A DNA stretch of 16,325 bases from Peptococcaceae bacterium (GCA_031289815.1 JAITOS010000001.1:1-16325); one strand, 5' to 3'. Counted from the first letter of the stretch, positions 7,701 to 15,200 are shown. Notes: generated by a model not told the origin, from the letters alone. Program-made: numbers and translations.

Positions 7701-8525
7701 TTAAAGCGCCGCTAATTTCTCATAGGACTGACGCAGTTCATTTAAATGCTCCCACAGCCAGCGTTTAACCCTGGGATGCTCAAGATTGAGCAGATAAATC
7801 TTGGTGCGTCCAATTTTCAAGCCGGGGTCCGAATGTTCCCGCTGCGTCAGCATTTCTTCGGACAGCGTCAAGGCGATCAACTGTTTGACCTGGGAAAGGG
7901 TGCGCCCCAGCTGTTCTCCCAGGAGCGCTCTGGCTTTGGTGGAGGCGATATAGGCCATTCGCAACTGCATCTGGCCCAGCATTCTCACGGCCTGTTCCAG
8001 ATCGTCCTCCGGCAAATAGCGTTCATCCCGTTCAGTTTTCAGGATTTCCTCGATGGCGTCATAGTCTTCGCTGTACTGCCGCAGTCTTGCATGAATACTG
8101 CCCTGAACCCCGACCACCCGCACTTTTTTGCCCCAAGCCCGGACTTTGCGCGCCAGGGGCAAAAAATCCCCGTCGCCGGTCAATAATAAAAAAGACTCAA
8201 AGGTTGCCGTCCGAGTCAGCAGAATCTCCTGCGCTTCCAGCATCAATTCCAGATCCGTCGCGTTCCGCCGGTAATCGGTGTTGGTATAGTTATTTTTGCT
8301 GAAGACATGCCGGGTAAAGACGTTTGTTTTCTCAAAGGAGGTCTGGGTACGCCAAAATTCTTCGCGGTCGAAATTAGCGTAAAGATAAATCGCCGAAAGC
8401 TCGAAGCCCTTGTCCCGCCCGTATTGTTGCAGAAATTCCATCAGTTTTTCCGGCGTCAGTTCATATCCCCGGGAAAATAAGCCGCTCCAAATATTCTCAT
8501 AATCGATAAATACGATCGCTCTCAC
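7701..8525 (-). CDS. NYN-domain (LabA/DUF88, PIN-like) protein, putative RNase
   Basis: A 274-residue protein with an N-terminal NYN domain, a PIN-like metal-dependent nuclease fold. The acidic residues expected in the active site are visible: IDYENI (D8, with N11), NATDLELMLEA (D91) and LLTGDGDFLPL (D118, D120). After the domain ends (about residue 160, with GSIHARLRQYSEDYDAIEEI) there is a helical linker and a C-terminal region of about 90 residues (DLEQAVRMLGQMQLRMAYI to the end) that may form a winged-helix-like domain; I cannot name it. Such proteins are inferred to cleave RNA. The start is GTG with GAGGAG 9 nt upstream. It is a single gene, divergent from the candidate structured RNA at 8693-9095. 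No clear terminator hairpin follows it before the groES promoter. Confidence 0.88.
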   Translation of the reverse strand: MRAIVFIDYENIWSGLFSRGYELTPEKLMEFLQQYGRDKGFELSAIYLYANFDREEFWRTQTSFEKTNVFTRHVFSKNNYTNTDYRRNATDLELMLEAQEILLTRTATFESFLLLTGDGDFLPLARKVRAWGKKVRVVGVQGSIHARLRQYSEDYDAIEEILKTERDERYLPEDDLEQAVRMLGQMQLRMAYIASTKARALLGEQLGRTLSQVKQLIALTLSEEMLTQREHSDPGLKIGRTKIYLLNLEHPRVKRWLWEHLNELRQSYEKLAAL

Positions 8526-8565
8526 CTGGGTTCACTCCTCATCCGCGCCGCGGCTGTGATACAGT

Positions 8566-8596
8566 ATTATACGCGGCGGGCAGTCAAGGGTGACAA
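8566..8596 (-). promoter_or_regulatory. Possible promoter of the NYN gene
   Basis: On the minus strand a consensus TATAAT (8571-8566) lies 40 bp before the GTG start. The best -35 is TTGTCA (8596-8591), at a long 19-bp spacing. Confidence 0.5.
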
Positions 8597-8657
8597 GCCC
8601 GGAAGCGTTTTTTACTGTAGTGAACGATGAAGCGCGGTGAAAATTTGGAAAAACCTA

Positions 8658-8686
8658 TTGACAGAACCAACGAATCCGTATACACT
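8658..8686 (+). promoter_or_regulatory. Promoter of the candidate structured RNA
   Basis: A consensus TTGACA (8658-8663) and TACACT (8681-8686) are 17 bp apart. No gene with a ribosome binding site follows before the terminator at 9067. Confidence 0.7.
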
Positions 8687-8778
8687 GAGTATAGAGAATA
8701 AGTAAAAAAATGGGCTTTCACGAATTTGCGTTTTTCTTCCTTGCCTACAAAATAGAACCTATACATCAGCGAAAGTTT

Positions 8779-9052
8779 TCCCGCAGAGTTTCTCCATCGT
8801 TATCCGGTGATCCAAGCGTTCCTCACGTTTATGTGAACGTGAACACGGTCGGTAAAGACAAGGTTAACACGGTCAGTTCTGCCGGTAAGTAACAAGCCTC
8901 AGGTATTGGTTCCGGTATCAGGTAGTAAGCAGGAGCTTTTCGTTTCGTTGCCAATCTCAAGCGCAAGCAAAAACGGCGTGTGTTTCCGATCCAGACTAAA
9001 TTGTTAAAGCAGGTGACAATTGGAAGAATTATCTGGGAGAAACTCTGCGGGA
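8779..9052. repeat. Perfect 17-bp inverted repeat enclosing 240 bp
   Basis: TCCCGCAGAGTTTCTCC (8779-8795) and GGAGAAACTCTGCGGGA (9036-9052) are exact reverse complements. Within the predicted transcript they would form a long-range closing helix. Terminal inverted repeats of a small non-autonomous transposon are the alternative, but I see no target-site duplication in the flanks. Confidence 0.85.
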
Positions 9053-9066
9053 TGATATACTGACGA

Positions 9067-9095
9067 GGCTGTCACAGCGGTGACAGCCTTTTGTT
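9067..9095 (+). terminator. Intrinsic terminator of the candidate structured RNA
   Basis: GGCTGTCAC (9067-9075) and GTGACAGCC (9080-9088) pair perfectly around a 4-nt loop and are followed by TTTTGTT. The U tract is only on the plus strand. Confidence 0.85.
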
Positions 9096-9207
9096 ATCCG
9101 CCCGCGTCTGCCGCGCCGGAATTTTCACCTCTATAATTCAGCAAGATTTTCCGATATACTATATAGCGTGTGAAAACAATAACTTTTAAAATAATGGTGA
9201 GAAGCAT

Positions 9208-11484
9208 ATGAAAAAAGAAACCGGTTCTCCAAACCCACAACTGGATCAGCTCATGAGCGCCTATATGTACAACCGGTTCCTTCGGGACGAACAGCAAAAA
9301 CCGGTAGACTTTGAGGTTCTCCAGGTAAACTCGGTCTTTGAAGAGATCACGGGCCGCCAAAAAGCCGACGTGCTGAATAAACGCGCCAGAGAACTCTGGC
9401 CTCTTCCGGAGGAAGACCGCGACCATTGGCTGGAGCTGCTGGCTCAAGTCAGCGCCGCCCATCCCTCTTTGATCACGGAACAATACTCGGCGCAAACGAA
9501 CCGCTTTTACCGCCTTCACGTCTTCGCGGAGGAAGAGGACTGCTTTTCCGTTCATTTTCTGGACATTACGGAATTTAAGGCTGCGGAGGCGGCGATCATC
9601 CAAAAAAACCGGGAATTAGAGCAGTTAAAGAACCTCACCCGCGAATTGGAAAAAAGATTGAGTACGCCGCCAACAGCCGCAGCGGCGGGAACAAATTTTC
9701 TGGAGCTCAGCGATCGCCGCTTTAAAGTGATGGTCAATAATTTGGACGACATCGTCTATAGCTGCAATTTAGACGGCAGTATCATCGCGGTCAACAAGAA
9801 GTTTTGCGAGATCGCCCGGAAGCCGGAAGAAGAGATTATCGGCAAAGATATCACGCGCTTCTTATACGTCGATCACATGGAATCCTTATGGCAAGAGGCT
9901 TTAGTCGAAGTCGTGCGCACGAAGAAGCCCTATCGGGCTGAATACGCCTATAGTCAGGCAGACGATACCCTGCATCACTATCAGCTCATCCTCGCGCCAA
10001 TCTTTGACCGGGTGGAAAACATCATCGGCGTCAGCGGTCTGAATCATAATATCACCCACCTCAAGCAGAACGAGCAGAAGATGACCCTGCTGGCCTATTA
10101 TGACTCATTGACCGGCCTGCCGAATAAAACCCTGTTTATGGACCGCTTAAACCACGCCATCTCCATTTCCCGAAGAAACGGCTCCAAGTCCGTGGTCGCC
10201 TTCATCGATATTGACGACTTCAAGAAATTGAATGATACCTTCGGCTATGAGAACGGCAATCAATTGCTCGTCCATATCGGTAACAAGCTCGGCGGCTGTC
10301 TGCGGGAATACGACACCATCGCCCGCTCCAGTGAGGACAAATTCCTGCTCTTGATTCAACACATCCGTCACATCAACGAATTGTTCCCTATCCTGGACCG
10401 AATCAGAACCTCGATCCGCGAACCCATTGATCTCAATGGCCAAGCCATCTTAGCCACGCTGAGCATAGGGGTTTCCGTTTATCCTGACGACGGCGCTGCC
10501 TCGGAAGAAATTCTGATCAACGCGGAAGTAGCGATGTACAAGGCGAAGGATCTGGGAAAGAATAGCTTGCATTTCTTCAATTACAACATCAAGCAGGTGC
10601 TGGCGCGCAAGACCCAGCTGGAAATGATGCTCAAAAACGCGCTCAAGAATAACGAATTCATCCTGCATTATCAATCGCAATATGAAGCGCGAACCAGAAG
10701 ACTGCGGGGCTTTGAAACGCTCATTCGCTGGAATAATCCGGAGATGGGGCTGGTCATGCCGTCGGAGTTTCTGCCGGTCGCAGAGGAATCCGATCTGATC
10801 CTGGAAATCGGCGAATGGATGATCCAGACCGCCTGCCAAAAAATCACGGAAATCAAAACCGCCTATGAGTATCCCGTCATCCTGTCAGTGAATATTTCCG
10901 AAAAGCAGTTATATCACCCGGATTTCTACCGCGTGGCCGCGCAGGCGGTTCAGCAATACGGCGTCGCCCCCGGCTGTCTGGAACTGGAAATAGCGGCGGG
11001 GATCATCGATTACGATTTCAACTACATCGTCGAGGTTCTGAAATCCTTAAACGAAGCGGGCGTCCGCATTGCGGTGTCTGATTTTGGCTCCGGCCAGCTC
11101 TCTTTCAACCACTTGATGAAGCTGCCGATCCGTCTGGTGAAAATGGATAAGAGCTTTTTTGAAGAAACCGGTCACTCGGATTCCCAAAATTTGATGACGG
11201 CATCCATCATCTCCTTCGCCCACAAGCTGAATATTGAACTGCTCGCCGAAGGCGTTGAAACCCAGGAACAGGTCGATTACCTGATCCGGGAGAATTGCGA
11301 TAATATTCAGGGGTTTTTCCTGGAGGAACCGGTAGCGGAAGAAAGCTTAGGCGAGATCATCACCAAGGGCCTGCTGGAAAAGAAAGCGGTTACCCGCCTG
11401 ACGCAAAAAGCGGGCTTAACCTATGAAGGGCTGTTCCGGCCGCGGAAACAGCAGCTTGGCGGGCATTGGGACGAGAAGCAGTAG
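9208..11484 (+). CDS. PAS-PAS-GGDEF-EAL protein with degenerate catalytic motifs
   Basis: 758 residues, no membrane segment. Domains in order: a PAS-like region (about 15-125, ending HFLDITEFKAAE), a short coiled coil (about 125-152), a second PAS (about 168-285, DDIVYSCNLDGSIIAVNKKF), GGDEF (about 292-458, YYDSLTGLPNKTLF) and EAL (about 468-722). The GGDEF signature is replaced by SEDKF (375-379), losing the catalytic Glu, so cyclase activity is unlikely. In the EAL domain the motif is ETL (503-505) with the Glu kept, and N562 (VNIS), K645, EGVE (681-684) and Q701 remain. However, the DDFG loop is SDFG (624-627) and the LEITES block reads LEIAAG (593-598), so metal binding and hydrolysis are probably impaired. 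A c-di-GMP or GTP-binding effector is the likely role. GGTGAGAAG precedes the ATG. The promoter is unclear; TATACT at 9155-9160 has no good -35. Confidence 0.93.
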   Translation: MKKETGSPNPQLDQLMSAYMYNRFLRDEQQKPVDFEVLQVNSVFEEITGRQKADVLNKRARELWPLPEEDRDHWLELLAQVSAAHPSLITEQYSAQTNRFYRLHVFAEEEDCFSVHFLDITEFKAAEAAIIQKNRELEQLKNLTRELEKRLSTPPTAAAAGTNFLELSDRRFKVMVNNLDDIVYSCNLDGSIIAVNKKFCEIARKPEEEIIGKDITRFLYVDHMESLWQEALVEVVRTKKPYRAEYAYSQADDTLHHYQLILAPIFDRVENIIGVSGLNHNITHLKQNEQKMTLLAYYDSLTGLPNKTLFMDRLNHAISISRRNGSKSVVAFIDIDDFKKLNDTFGYENGNQLLVHIGNKLGGCLREYDTIARSSEDKFLLLIQHIRHINELFPILDRIRTSIREPIDLNGQAILATLSIGVSVYPDDGAASEEILINAEVAMYKAKDLGKNSLHFFNYNIKQVLARKTQLEMMLKNALKNNEFILHYQSQYEARTRRLRGFETLIRWNNPEMGLVMPSEFLPVAEESDLILEIGEWMIQTACQKITEIKTAYEYPVILSVNISEKQLYHPDFYRVAAQAVQQYGVAPGCLELEIAAGIIDYDFNYIVEVLKSLNEAGVRIAVSDFGSGQLSFNHLMKLPIRLVKMDKSFFEETGHSDSQNLMTASIISFAHKLNIELLAEGVETQEQVDYLIRENCDNIQGFFLEEPVAEESLGEIITKGLLEKKAVTRLTQKAGLTYEGLFRPRKQQLGGHWDEKQ

Positions 11485-11546
11485 CCCCTCGCGGGTTGTA
11501 GCCGCTTCCCAGCGATAGACCCAGCTTTGACCTCCGTTCCGGTATG

Positions 11547-11584
11547 ACAGGCGCACCGCTTCTAAGCAGGTACGCCTGTTTTTT
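11547..11584 (+). terminator. Intrinsic terminator after the GGDEF-EAL gene
   Basis: ACAGGCG (11547-11553) pairs with CGCCTGT (11573-11579). The stem continues inward after a mismatch with ACC/GGT and GCTT/AAGC and is followed by a run of T to 11584. Confidence 0.8.
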
Positions 11585-11585
11585 G

Positions 11586-11621
11586 CTTTCGCCGCAATCC
11601 CCGAACTTTCGCCGCAATCCC
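11586..11621. repeat. Tandem CTTTCGCCGCAATCCC, two copies
   Basis: Exact 16-bp copies at 11586-11601 and 11606-11621 (period 20 bp), between the terminator and the promoter of the next gene. Role unknown. Confidence 0.6.
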
Positions 11622-11675
11622 GGCGCTTTCCCTCTACGCTCTGAACTTTTTACATTATTTTCACAATTCTACACA

Positions 11676-11704
11676 TTGACAGATGACAACTTTACATATA
11701 TACT
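11676..11704 (+). promoter_or_regulatory. Promoter of the DapB-like gene
   Basis: A consensus TTGACA (11676-11681) and TATACT (11699-11704) are 17 bp apart. An inverted repeat ACAACT (11686-11691) / AGTTGT (11707-11712) brackets the -10 box and could be an operator, though six pairs is weak evidence. Confidence 0.85.
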
Positions 11705-11744
11705 GGAGTTGTAAGTAGAGAAAAAGTAAAAGGAGGGTCAGATC

Positions 11745-12620
11745 ATGCTGAGAATATGTTTGATTGGCCTCGGCCGCACCGGAAAAGAAATCGCTAAACT
11801 CATTCTGGCGCAGGAAGATATGCAGCTCGTTATGGCTGTTTGCGGCCCGAACAGCGAAAAAGCCGGTAAGGATCTGGGCGACGTCCTCAACATAAAGGCC
11901 AACGGTATCCCCGTCAGCGAAAACCAACACCTCGAGCATCAGCTCTTACGATTCCAACCGGATGTGGCCATCGATTTCAGCAGTCCGGAGGCGACACTGG
12001 AAAACCTGCCTATGCTGGGCAAGATGAAAACGCCGGTGGTCATTGGCACCACCGGATTTGACGAAAAACAGCGCTGGAAATTAAACTCTCTGGTTCATCA
12101 CCACAAAATGGGCGTGGCAATCACCCCCAACGTCACTTTCGGCGTCAACGTCCTCATGCTCCTGACGCATTTGGCCGCCGGTATTCTGGGGGATTATGAC
12201 TGCACGATCGTCGAATCACATTTCAGTCAGAAGAAGGACTCTCCTTCCGGAACCGCCGCGATGATTGCGCGGGAGATCGCTTCCAGCCGAAATTATGGCG
12301 AAGATCAGGAGCCGACGCCGATCCATTCGCTGCGAGCCGGCGGTATCATCGGCAGTCATAAAGTCGTCCTCGCCGGAGAGTTTGATAAGATCGAGATCGT
12401 CCACGAATCCTTTTCCCGCACCGCGTTTGCCCAAGGCGCGCTGAAAGCCGCCAGATTTATCTACGGTAAAAGCGGTCTCTATGAAATGAGCGACATCCTC
12501 AATCTCAAGAACGCGCTTCAGGCCTATATGGAAAAAGATCCCTCTTCCCGCTGGTCTAAACTCGCGGAAGACGAATTCAGTCATATTCCCAGCGAAAGCC
12601 ACAACTATAATATCCTCTAG
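11745..12620 (+). CDS. dapB: 4-hydroxy-tetrahydrodipicolinate reductase-like protein (DapB family)
   Basis: DapB reduces hydroxytetrahydrodipicolinate with NAD(P)H in lysine/diaminopimelate synthesis. An N-terminal Rossmann motif IGLGRTG (7-13) is followed by the family marks DVAIDFSSPEA (73-83), VVIGTTGF (98-105), TPNVTFGVNVL (127-137) and the active-site block ESHFSQKKDSPSGTA (157-171), where H159 and K163 match the catalytic His and Lys of the E. coli enzyme; the usual second His of the HH pair is Phe. At 291 residues it is longer than the usual 240-270: an extra tail of about 40 residues follows GLYEMSDIL, the usual end of the protein. It stands alone with its own promoter and no other lysine gene beside it, so it may be the sole DapB or a paralogue with a shifted role; I cannot tell. 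AAAAGGAGGG precedes the ATG. Confidence 0.85.
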   Translation: MLRICLIGLGRTGKEIAKLILAQEDMQLVMAVCGPNSEKAGKDLGDVLNIKANGIPVSENQHLEHQLLRFQPDVAIDFSSPEATLENLPMLGKMKTPVVIGTTGFDEKQRWKLNSLVHHHKMGVAITPNVTFGVNVLMLLTHLAAGILGDYDCTIVESHFSQKKDSPSGTAAMIAREIASSRNYGEDQEPTPIHSLRAGGIIGSHKVVLAGEFDKIEIVHESFSRTAFAQGALKAARFIYGKSGLYEMSDILNLKNALQAYMEKDPSSRWSKLAEDEFSHIPSESHNYNIL

Positions 12621-12665
12621 GACGGGAGCGACGCCAAAGCCGCGCCGACAAGCCGGAATACGATT

Positions 12666-13661
12666 CTAGCAGATCCGGGGCAAATGCTCTCCCTCCAGCA
12701 TTCCCACCAGCCGCTTGGCGCCCAGGGCGGTTCGCAGCAGCAACCGTCCCGGATCTTCCGCTTGGACGGTTCCGATCCTCGCCGCCTGAGCGCCCAAAGG
12801 ATGACGGCGCATTTTCTCCAGCACCGTTGCCGCTGCCGCCGGTGCAACGATCACCAGGACTTTTCCTTCATTGGCCAGGTGCAAGGGGTCCAGTCCCAGC
12901 ATATCACAAGCGCCCGCCACTTCGGGCCGCAACGGCAGGGCTTCTTCCTCTAATATCATCCCCACGCCCGCTTGCTGAGCGATTTCATTGAGGGTCGTCC
13001 CCACGCCGCCGCGGGTTGGATCCCGCATACACGTGATTCCCTGGTCAAAAAATTGATCGATCAGCGAATTCAATGGCGCGCAGTCGCTTGTCACCGGGGT
13101 TTCAAATTCCAATCCTTCCCGCTCGGACAGGATAGCGATCCCATGATCGCCCATCGTGCCGTTGATCAGAATCACATCTCCCGGCCTTACTTTCTGTGGC
13201 CCGATCTCCGCGCCCGTCCGCGGATAGCCGATCCCGGTCGTGTTGATGAAGATCTTATCGGCGTTTCCCCGTTCCACGACTTTGGTGTCGCCGCAAACGA
13301 TCTGAACCTGCGCCTGACGCGCCGTCGCCGCTAAACTGGCGATGATCCGCTCCAATACGGCCATCTCCAGTCCCTCTTCCAAAATCAAGCCCAGTGTCAA
13401 AAACTTGGGGATCGCCCCGCTCACCGCCAAATCATTCACCGTCCCGCAGACGGACAGCTTGCCGATATCGCCGCCGCGAAAAAACAAGGGTGAAATCACG
13501 AAGGAATCGGTACTCACCGCAATCCTCCCTGACGTCGGCAGAATGCTGGCGTCATTTAATTGTTCCAGATAAGGATTGCCCAGATAGCGGCAGAACAGGG
13601 ATTCAATGAGCTGATGGCTCAGTTTGCCGCCGCTGCCGTGAGCCAGAGTGATATGCTCCAT
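12666..13661 (-). CDS. hypE: Hydrogenase maturation protein HypE (carbamoyl dehydratase)
   Basis: HypE receives a carbamoyl group from HypF on its C-terminal Cys and dehydrates it with ATP to a thiocyanate, the source of the CN ligands of the [NiFe]-hydrogenase active site. The 331-residue protein has AHGSGGKL (7-14) at the N-terminus, the AIR-synthase/PurM-like ATP-binding fold with STDSFVISPLFF and GGDIGKLSVCGTVNDLAVSGA, CGDTKVVERG, MRDPTRGGVGTTLNEIA, and the diagnostic end PRIC with the modified Cys last. GGAGGAG precedes the ATG. It lies 30 bp after hypD, last in hypC-hypD-hypE, and is convergent with the DapB-like gene with only 45 bp between the stops and no clear terminator. Confidence 0.98.
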   Translation of the reverse strand: MEHITLAHGSGGKLSHQLIESLFCRYLGNPYLEQLNDASILPTSGRIAVSTDSFVISPLFFRGGDIGKLSVCGTVNDLAVSGAIPKFLTLGLILEEGLEMAVLERIIASLAATARQAQVQIVCGDTKVVERGNADKIFINTTGIGYPRTGAEIGPQKVRPGDVILINGTMGDHGIAILSEREGLEFETPVTSDCAPLNSLIDQFFDQGITCMRDPTRGGVGTTLNEIAQQAGVGMILEEEALPLRPEVAGACDMLGLDPLHLANEGKVLVIVAPAAAATVLEKMRRHPLGAQAARIGTVQAEDPGRLLLRTALGAKRLVGMLEGEHLPRIC

Positions 13662-13691
13662 CCGCCAGCTCTCCTCCTATCACAAAATCAT

Positions 13692-14777
13692 TCATTTACG
13701 CGCATAGCGGTAATAGGCCGCGCACGTCCCTTCGGTGGAAACCATACACGGCCCGACCGGTTGCAGCGGGGTACACGTGGCGGAAAATAAACCGCACTCA
13801 TCAGGCGCGATCCTGCCCTTGAGGATATCGCCGCAACGACAGCCCGACGGCGACGGGGAATCGAAGCGGGGCAAAGCAAATTTCGCCGCCGCGTCCCAGG
13901 CGCGGTATTCCGGACGGATGTTCAACCCGCTTTCCGGGATGAGACCCAAGCCGCGCCAGGAAGCGTCCGCCGTCGTGAAGACCTGTTCGATCATCGCCTG
14001 CGCCCGTACATTGCCCGCCGCTTTGACTACTTTTTTATACTGAATTTCAATAGCCGCCCGCCCTGCCGCTCTCTGTTCCAGAATCATCAGCACGGCTTCC
14101 AAAATATCCAACACTCCAAAGCCGGTCACCACGCCCGGTTTGCCATACTGCTCCGCCATAAATTCCAACGGTCGCGTCCCAATAATCGCGCAGGCGTGTC
14201 CCGGATCCAAAAAGGCGTCCACCTGAACCTCCGGATCAGCGGCTAAAGCCCGCAGCGCCGGCGGCACCCGTTTATGCAGGGACAGAACGCTGAAATTGGT
14301 CAGGTTCTCCCGGCTGGCGGTCTCAATACTGACGGCTATGGTCGGGGCCGTCGTTTCAAAGCCGACGCCCAGAAAGACGATCTCTTTCTCCGGATTTTTC
14401 CGGGCCAATTCCAGGGCGTCCAGGGTGGAATACACCACCCGCACGTCCGCCCCTTCGGCGCGCAAACTCTGCAAGCTCTTCTTCGTCCCCGGAACCCGGA
14501 TCATATCGCCGAAGGTCGCCGTGATTACTTCGGGCTTAGCCGCCAAAAATAAAAAGCGGTCGATGTCACTGTTATCCGTCACACAGACCGGGCAGCCGGG
14601 TCCGGAAATCAGGCGGACGTTCGCCGGCAGCAGCTCCCGCAGACCATTTTGGGCGATAGCCATCGTATGCGTGCCGCACACCTCCATGATCGTCAGGGGC
14701 TGGTCGGCCAGACGGCTGATGGCCGCCAGATATGCCAGCGCCCGGGCTTTGTCTTTATGTTCCATCTTCTCTGGCAT
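13692..14777 (-). CDS. hypD: Hydrogenase maturation protein HypD
   Basis: HypD is the iron-sulfur scaffold that, with HypC, assembles the Fe(CN)2CO unit of [NiFe]-hydrogenases. In 361 residues it shows the conserved cysteine motifs: MEVCGTHTMA (Cys34), SGPGCPVCV (Cys62, Cys65), and a C-terminal set in GCRCGD, ECGLF, TCTP, GPCMVS and GTCAAYY (313 to 352) that holds the [4Fe-4S] cluster. GFETTAPT and DPGHACAIIGT are typical of the family. I keep the ATG at 14777 because GGAGG lies 6 nt upstream; it sits inside the end of hypC (23-bp overlap), so translation is probably coupled. M5 is a less likely alternative. Confidence 0.98.
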   Translation of the reverse strand: MPEKMEHKDKARALAYLAAISRLADQPLTIMEVCGTHTMAIAQNGLRELLPANVRLISGPGCPVCVTDNSDIDRFLFLAAKPEVITATFGDMIRVPGTKKSLQSLRAEGADVRVVYSTLDALELARKNPEKEIVFLGVGFETTAPTIAVSIETASRENLTNFSVLSLHKRVPPALRALAADPEVQVDAFLDPGHACAIIGTRPLEFMAEQYGKPGVVTGFGVLDILEAVLMILEQRAAGRAAIEIQYKKVVKAAGNVRAQAMIEQVFTTADASWRGLGLIPESGLNIRPEYRAWDAAAKFALPRFDSPSPSGCRCGDILKGRIAPDECGLFSATCTPLQPVGPCMVSTEGTCAAYYRYARK

Positions 14778-14985
14778 TCGCTTCCTCCAACAATAGTTCT
14801 TCCGTTTCCAGAGCGATTGCTTCGTCGATCACTTCAATCGCGAAGCCGGCGTGTACCAATACATAATCTCCGATTTGGACTTCCGGATTTAACTGAATGC
14901 CCACTTCCCGCTGGTTTCCCATCATATCCACTTTCGCCAGCCAGCCATTGACCGCGACGACTTTGGCCGGTATCGCTAAACACAT
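14755..14985 (-). CDS. hypC: Hydrogenase maturation chaperone HypC
   Basis: HypC is a small chaperone that carries iron and its ligands between HypD and the hydrogenase large subunit. The 76-residue protein begins MCLAIP, the family hallmark in which Cys2 becomes N-terminal and binds iron and partners. GNQREVGIQL and GDYVLVHAGFAIEVID follow the OB-fold pattern. GAGGTGA precedes the ATG. It is the first gene of hypC-hypD-hypE. hypA, hypB and hypF are not next to it on the upstream side, where a toxin-antitoxin pair lies instead, and no hydrogenase structural gene is in the window. Confidence 0.98.
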   Translation of the reverse strand: MCLAIPAKVVAVNGWLAKVDMMGNQREVGIQLNPEVQIGDYVLVHAGFAIEVIDEAIALETEELLLEEANAREDGT

Positions 14986-15038
14986 CGTCAGATCACCTCA
15001 TTCGTACAGCGCGCTTGGTTTCGCTATTTACGGGATTT

Positions 15039-15068
15039 ATCATACCACGATTTATTCTTTCTATACAA
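15039..15068 (-). promoter_or_regulatory. Probable promoter of hypCDE
   Basis: On the minus strand TTGTAT (15068-15063) and TATGAT (15044-15039) are 18 bp apart, about 53 bp before hypC. Read-through from the toxin-antitoxin genes is also possible, since I see no clear minus-strand terminator between. Confidence 0.6.
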
Positions 15069-15123
15069 GCCGGTGAAGAGGGAATCAGGGCGTTTGTCTT
15101 CTGTGCCGTTTTTTGCGGAGGAG

Positions 15124-15136
15124 CCGCGAAGGGCGG
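15124..15136. repeat. Dispersed copy of CCGCGAAGGGCGG, left of the toxin-antitoxin pair
   Basis: The same 13 bp begin each unit of the tandem repeat at 16129, 16170 and 16211, and 11 of them recur inverted at 16307-16317. Here it sits in a local structure: GGGCG/CGCCC (15131-15135 with 15146-15150) inside GGAGG/CCTCC, followed by CGGCTA/TAGCCG. Confidence 0.6.
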
Positions 15137-15200
15137 AGAAGAAGACGCCCACCTCCGGCTAAAGAACGGGATAGCCGCTCCGTTTTGCGTTTGTGTATTT

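Larger units (their letters stand above)
8693..9095 (+). ncRNA. Candidate structured non-coding RNA of about 400 nt, class not recognised
   Basis: A promoter, about 400 nt without a credible gene and a perfect terminator form an independent transcription unit on the plus strand. The neighbouring gene on the left runs the other way, so the terminator has no other client. Inside, 17 perfect pairs (8779-8795 with 9036-9052) close a 240-nt interior. Smaller hairpins are visible within it: TCACGTT (8823-8829) with AACGTGA (8836-8842), and AATTGT (8999-9004) with ACAATT (9016-9021). AACACGGTC is repeated at 8842-8850 and 8866-8874, and TCAGGTA at 8899 and 8918. The only reading frame, ATG at 8710 (60 codons), has no ribosome binding site and crosses the stem. 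I looked for signatures of RNase P RNA, tmRNA, 6S RNA and the c-di-GMP-I riboswitch and found none. The 5' end is inferred from the promoter. Confidence 0.6.

Noticed and set aside
8710..8892. A 60-codon frame at the 5' end of the candidate RNA
   Set aside because: There is no ribosome binding site before the ATG, the frame crosses one arm of the 17-bp stem, and the peptide resembles nothing I know. I kept the region as non-coding.
8779..9052. A miniature inverted-repeat transposable element
   Set aside because: The inverted repeats fit, but the flanks show no target-site duplication, and a promoter and a terminator lie just outside in the right orientation for an RNA gene. Not fully excluded.
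8693..9095. RNase P RNA, tmRNA or 6S RNA
   Set aside because: Length is compatible with the first two, but none of their conserved sequence blocks (for example the tRNA-like end of tmRNA or the P4 segments of RNase P RNA) is present, and 6S RNA is about half the size.
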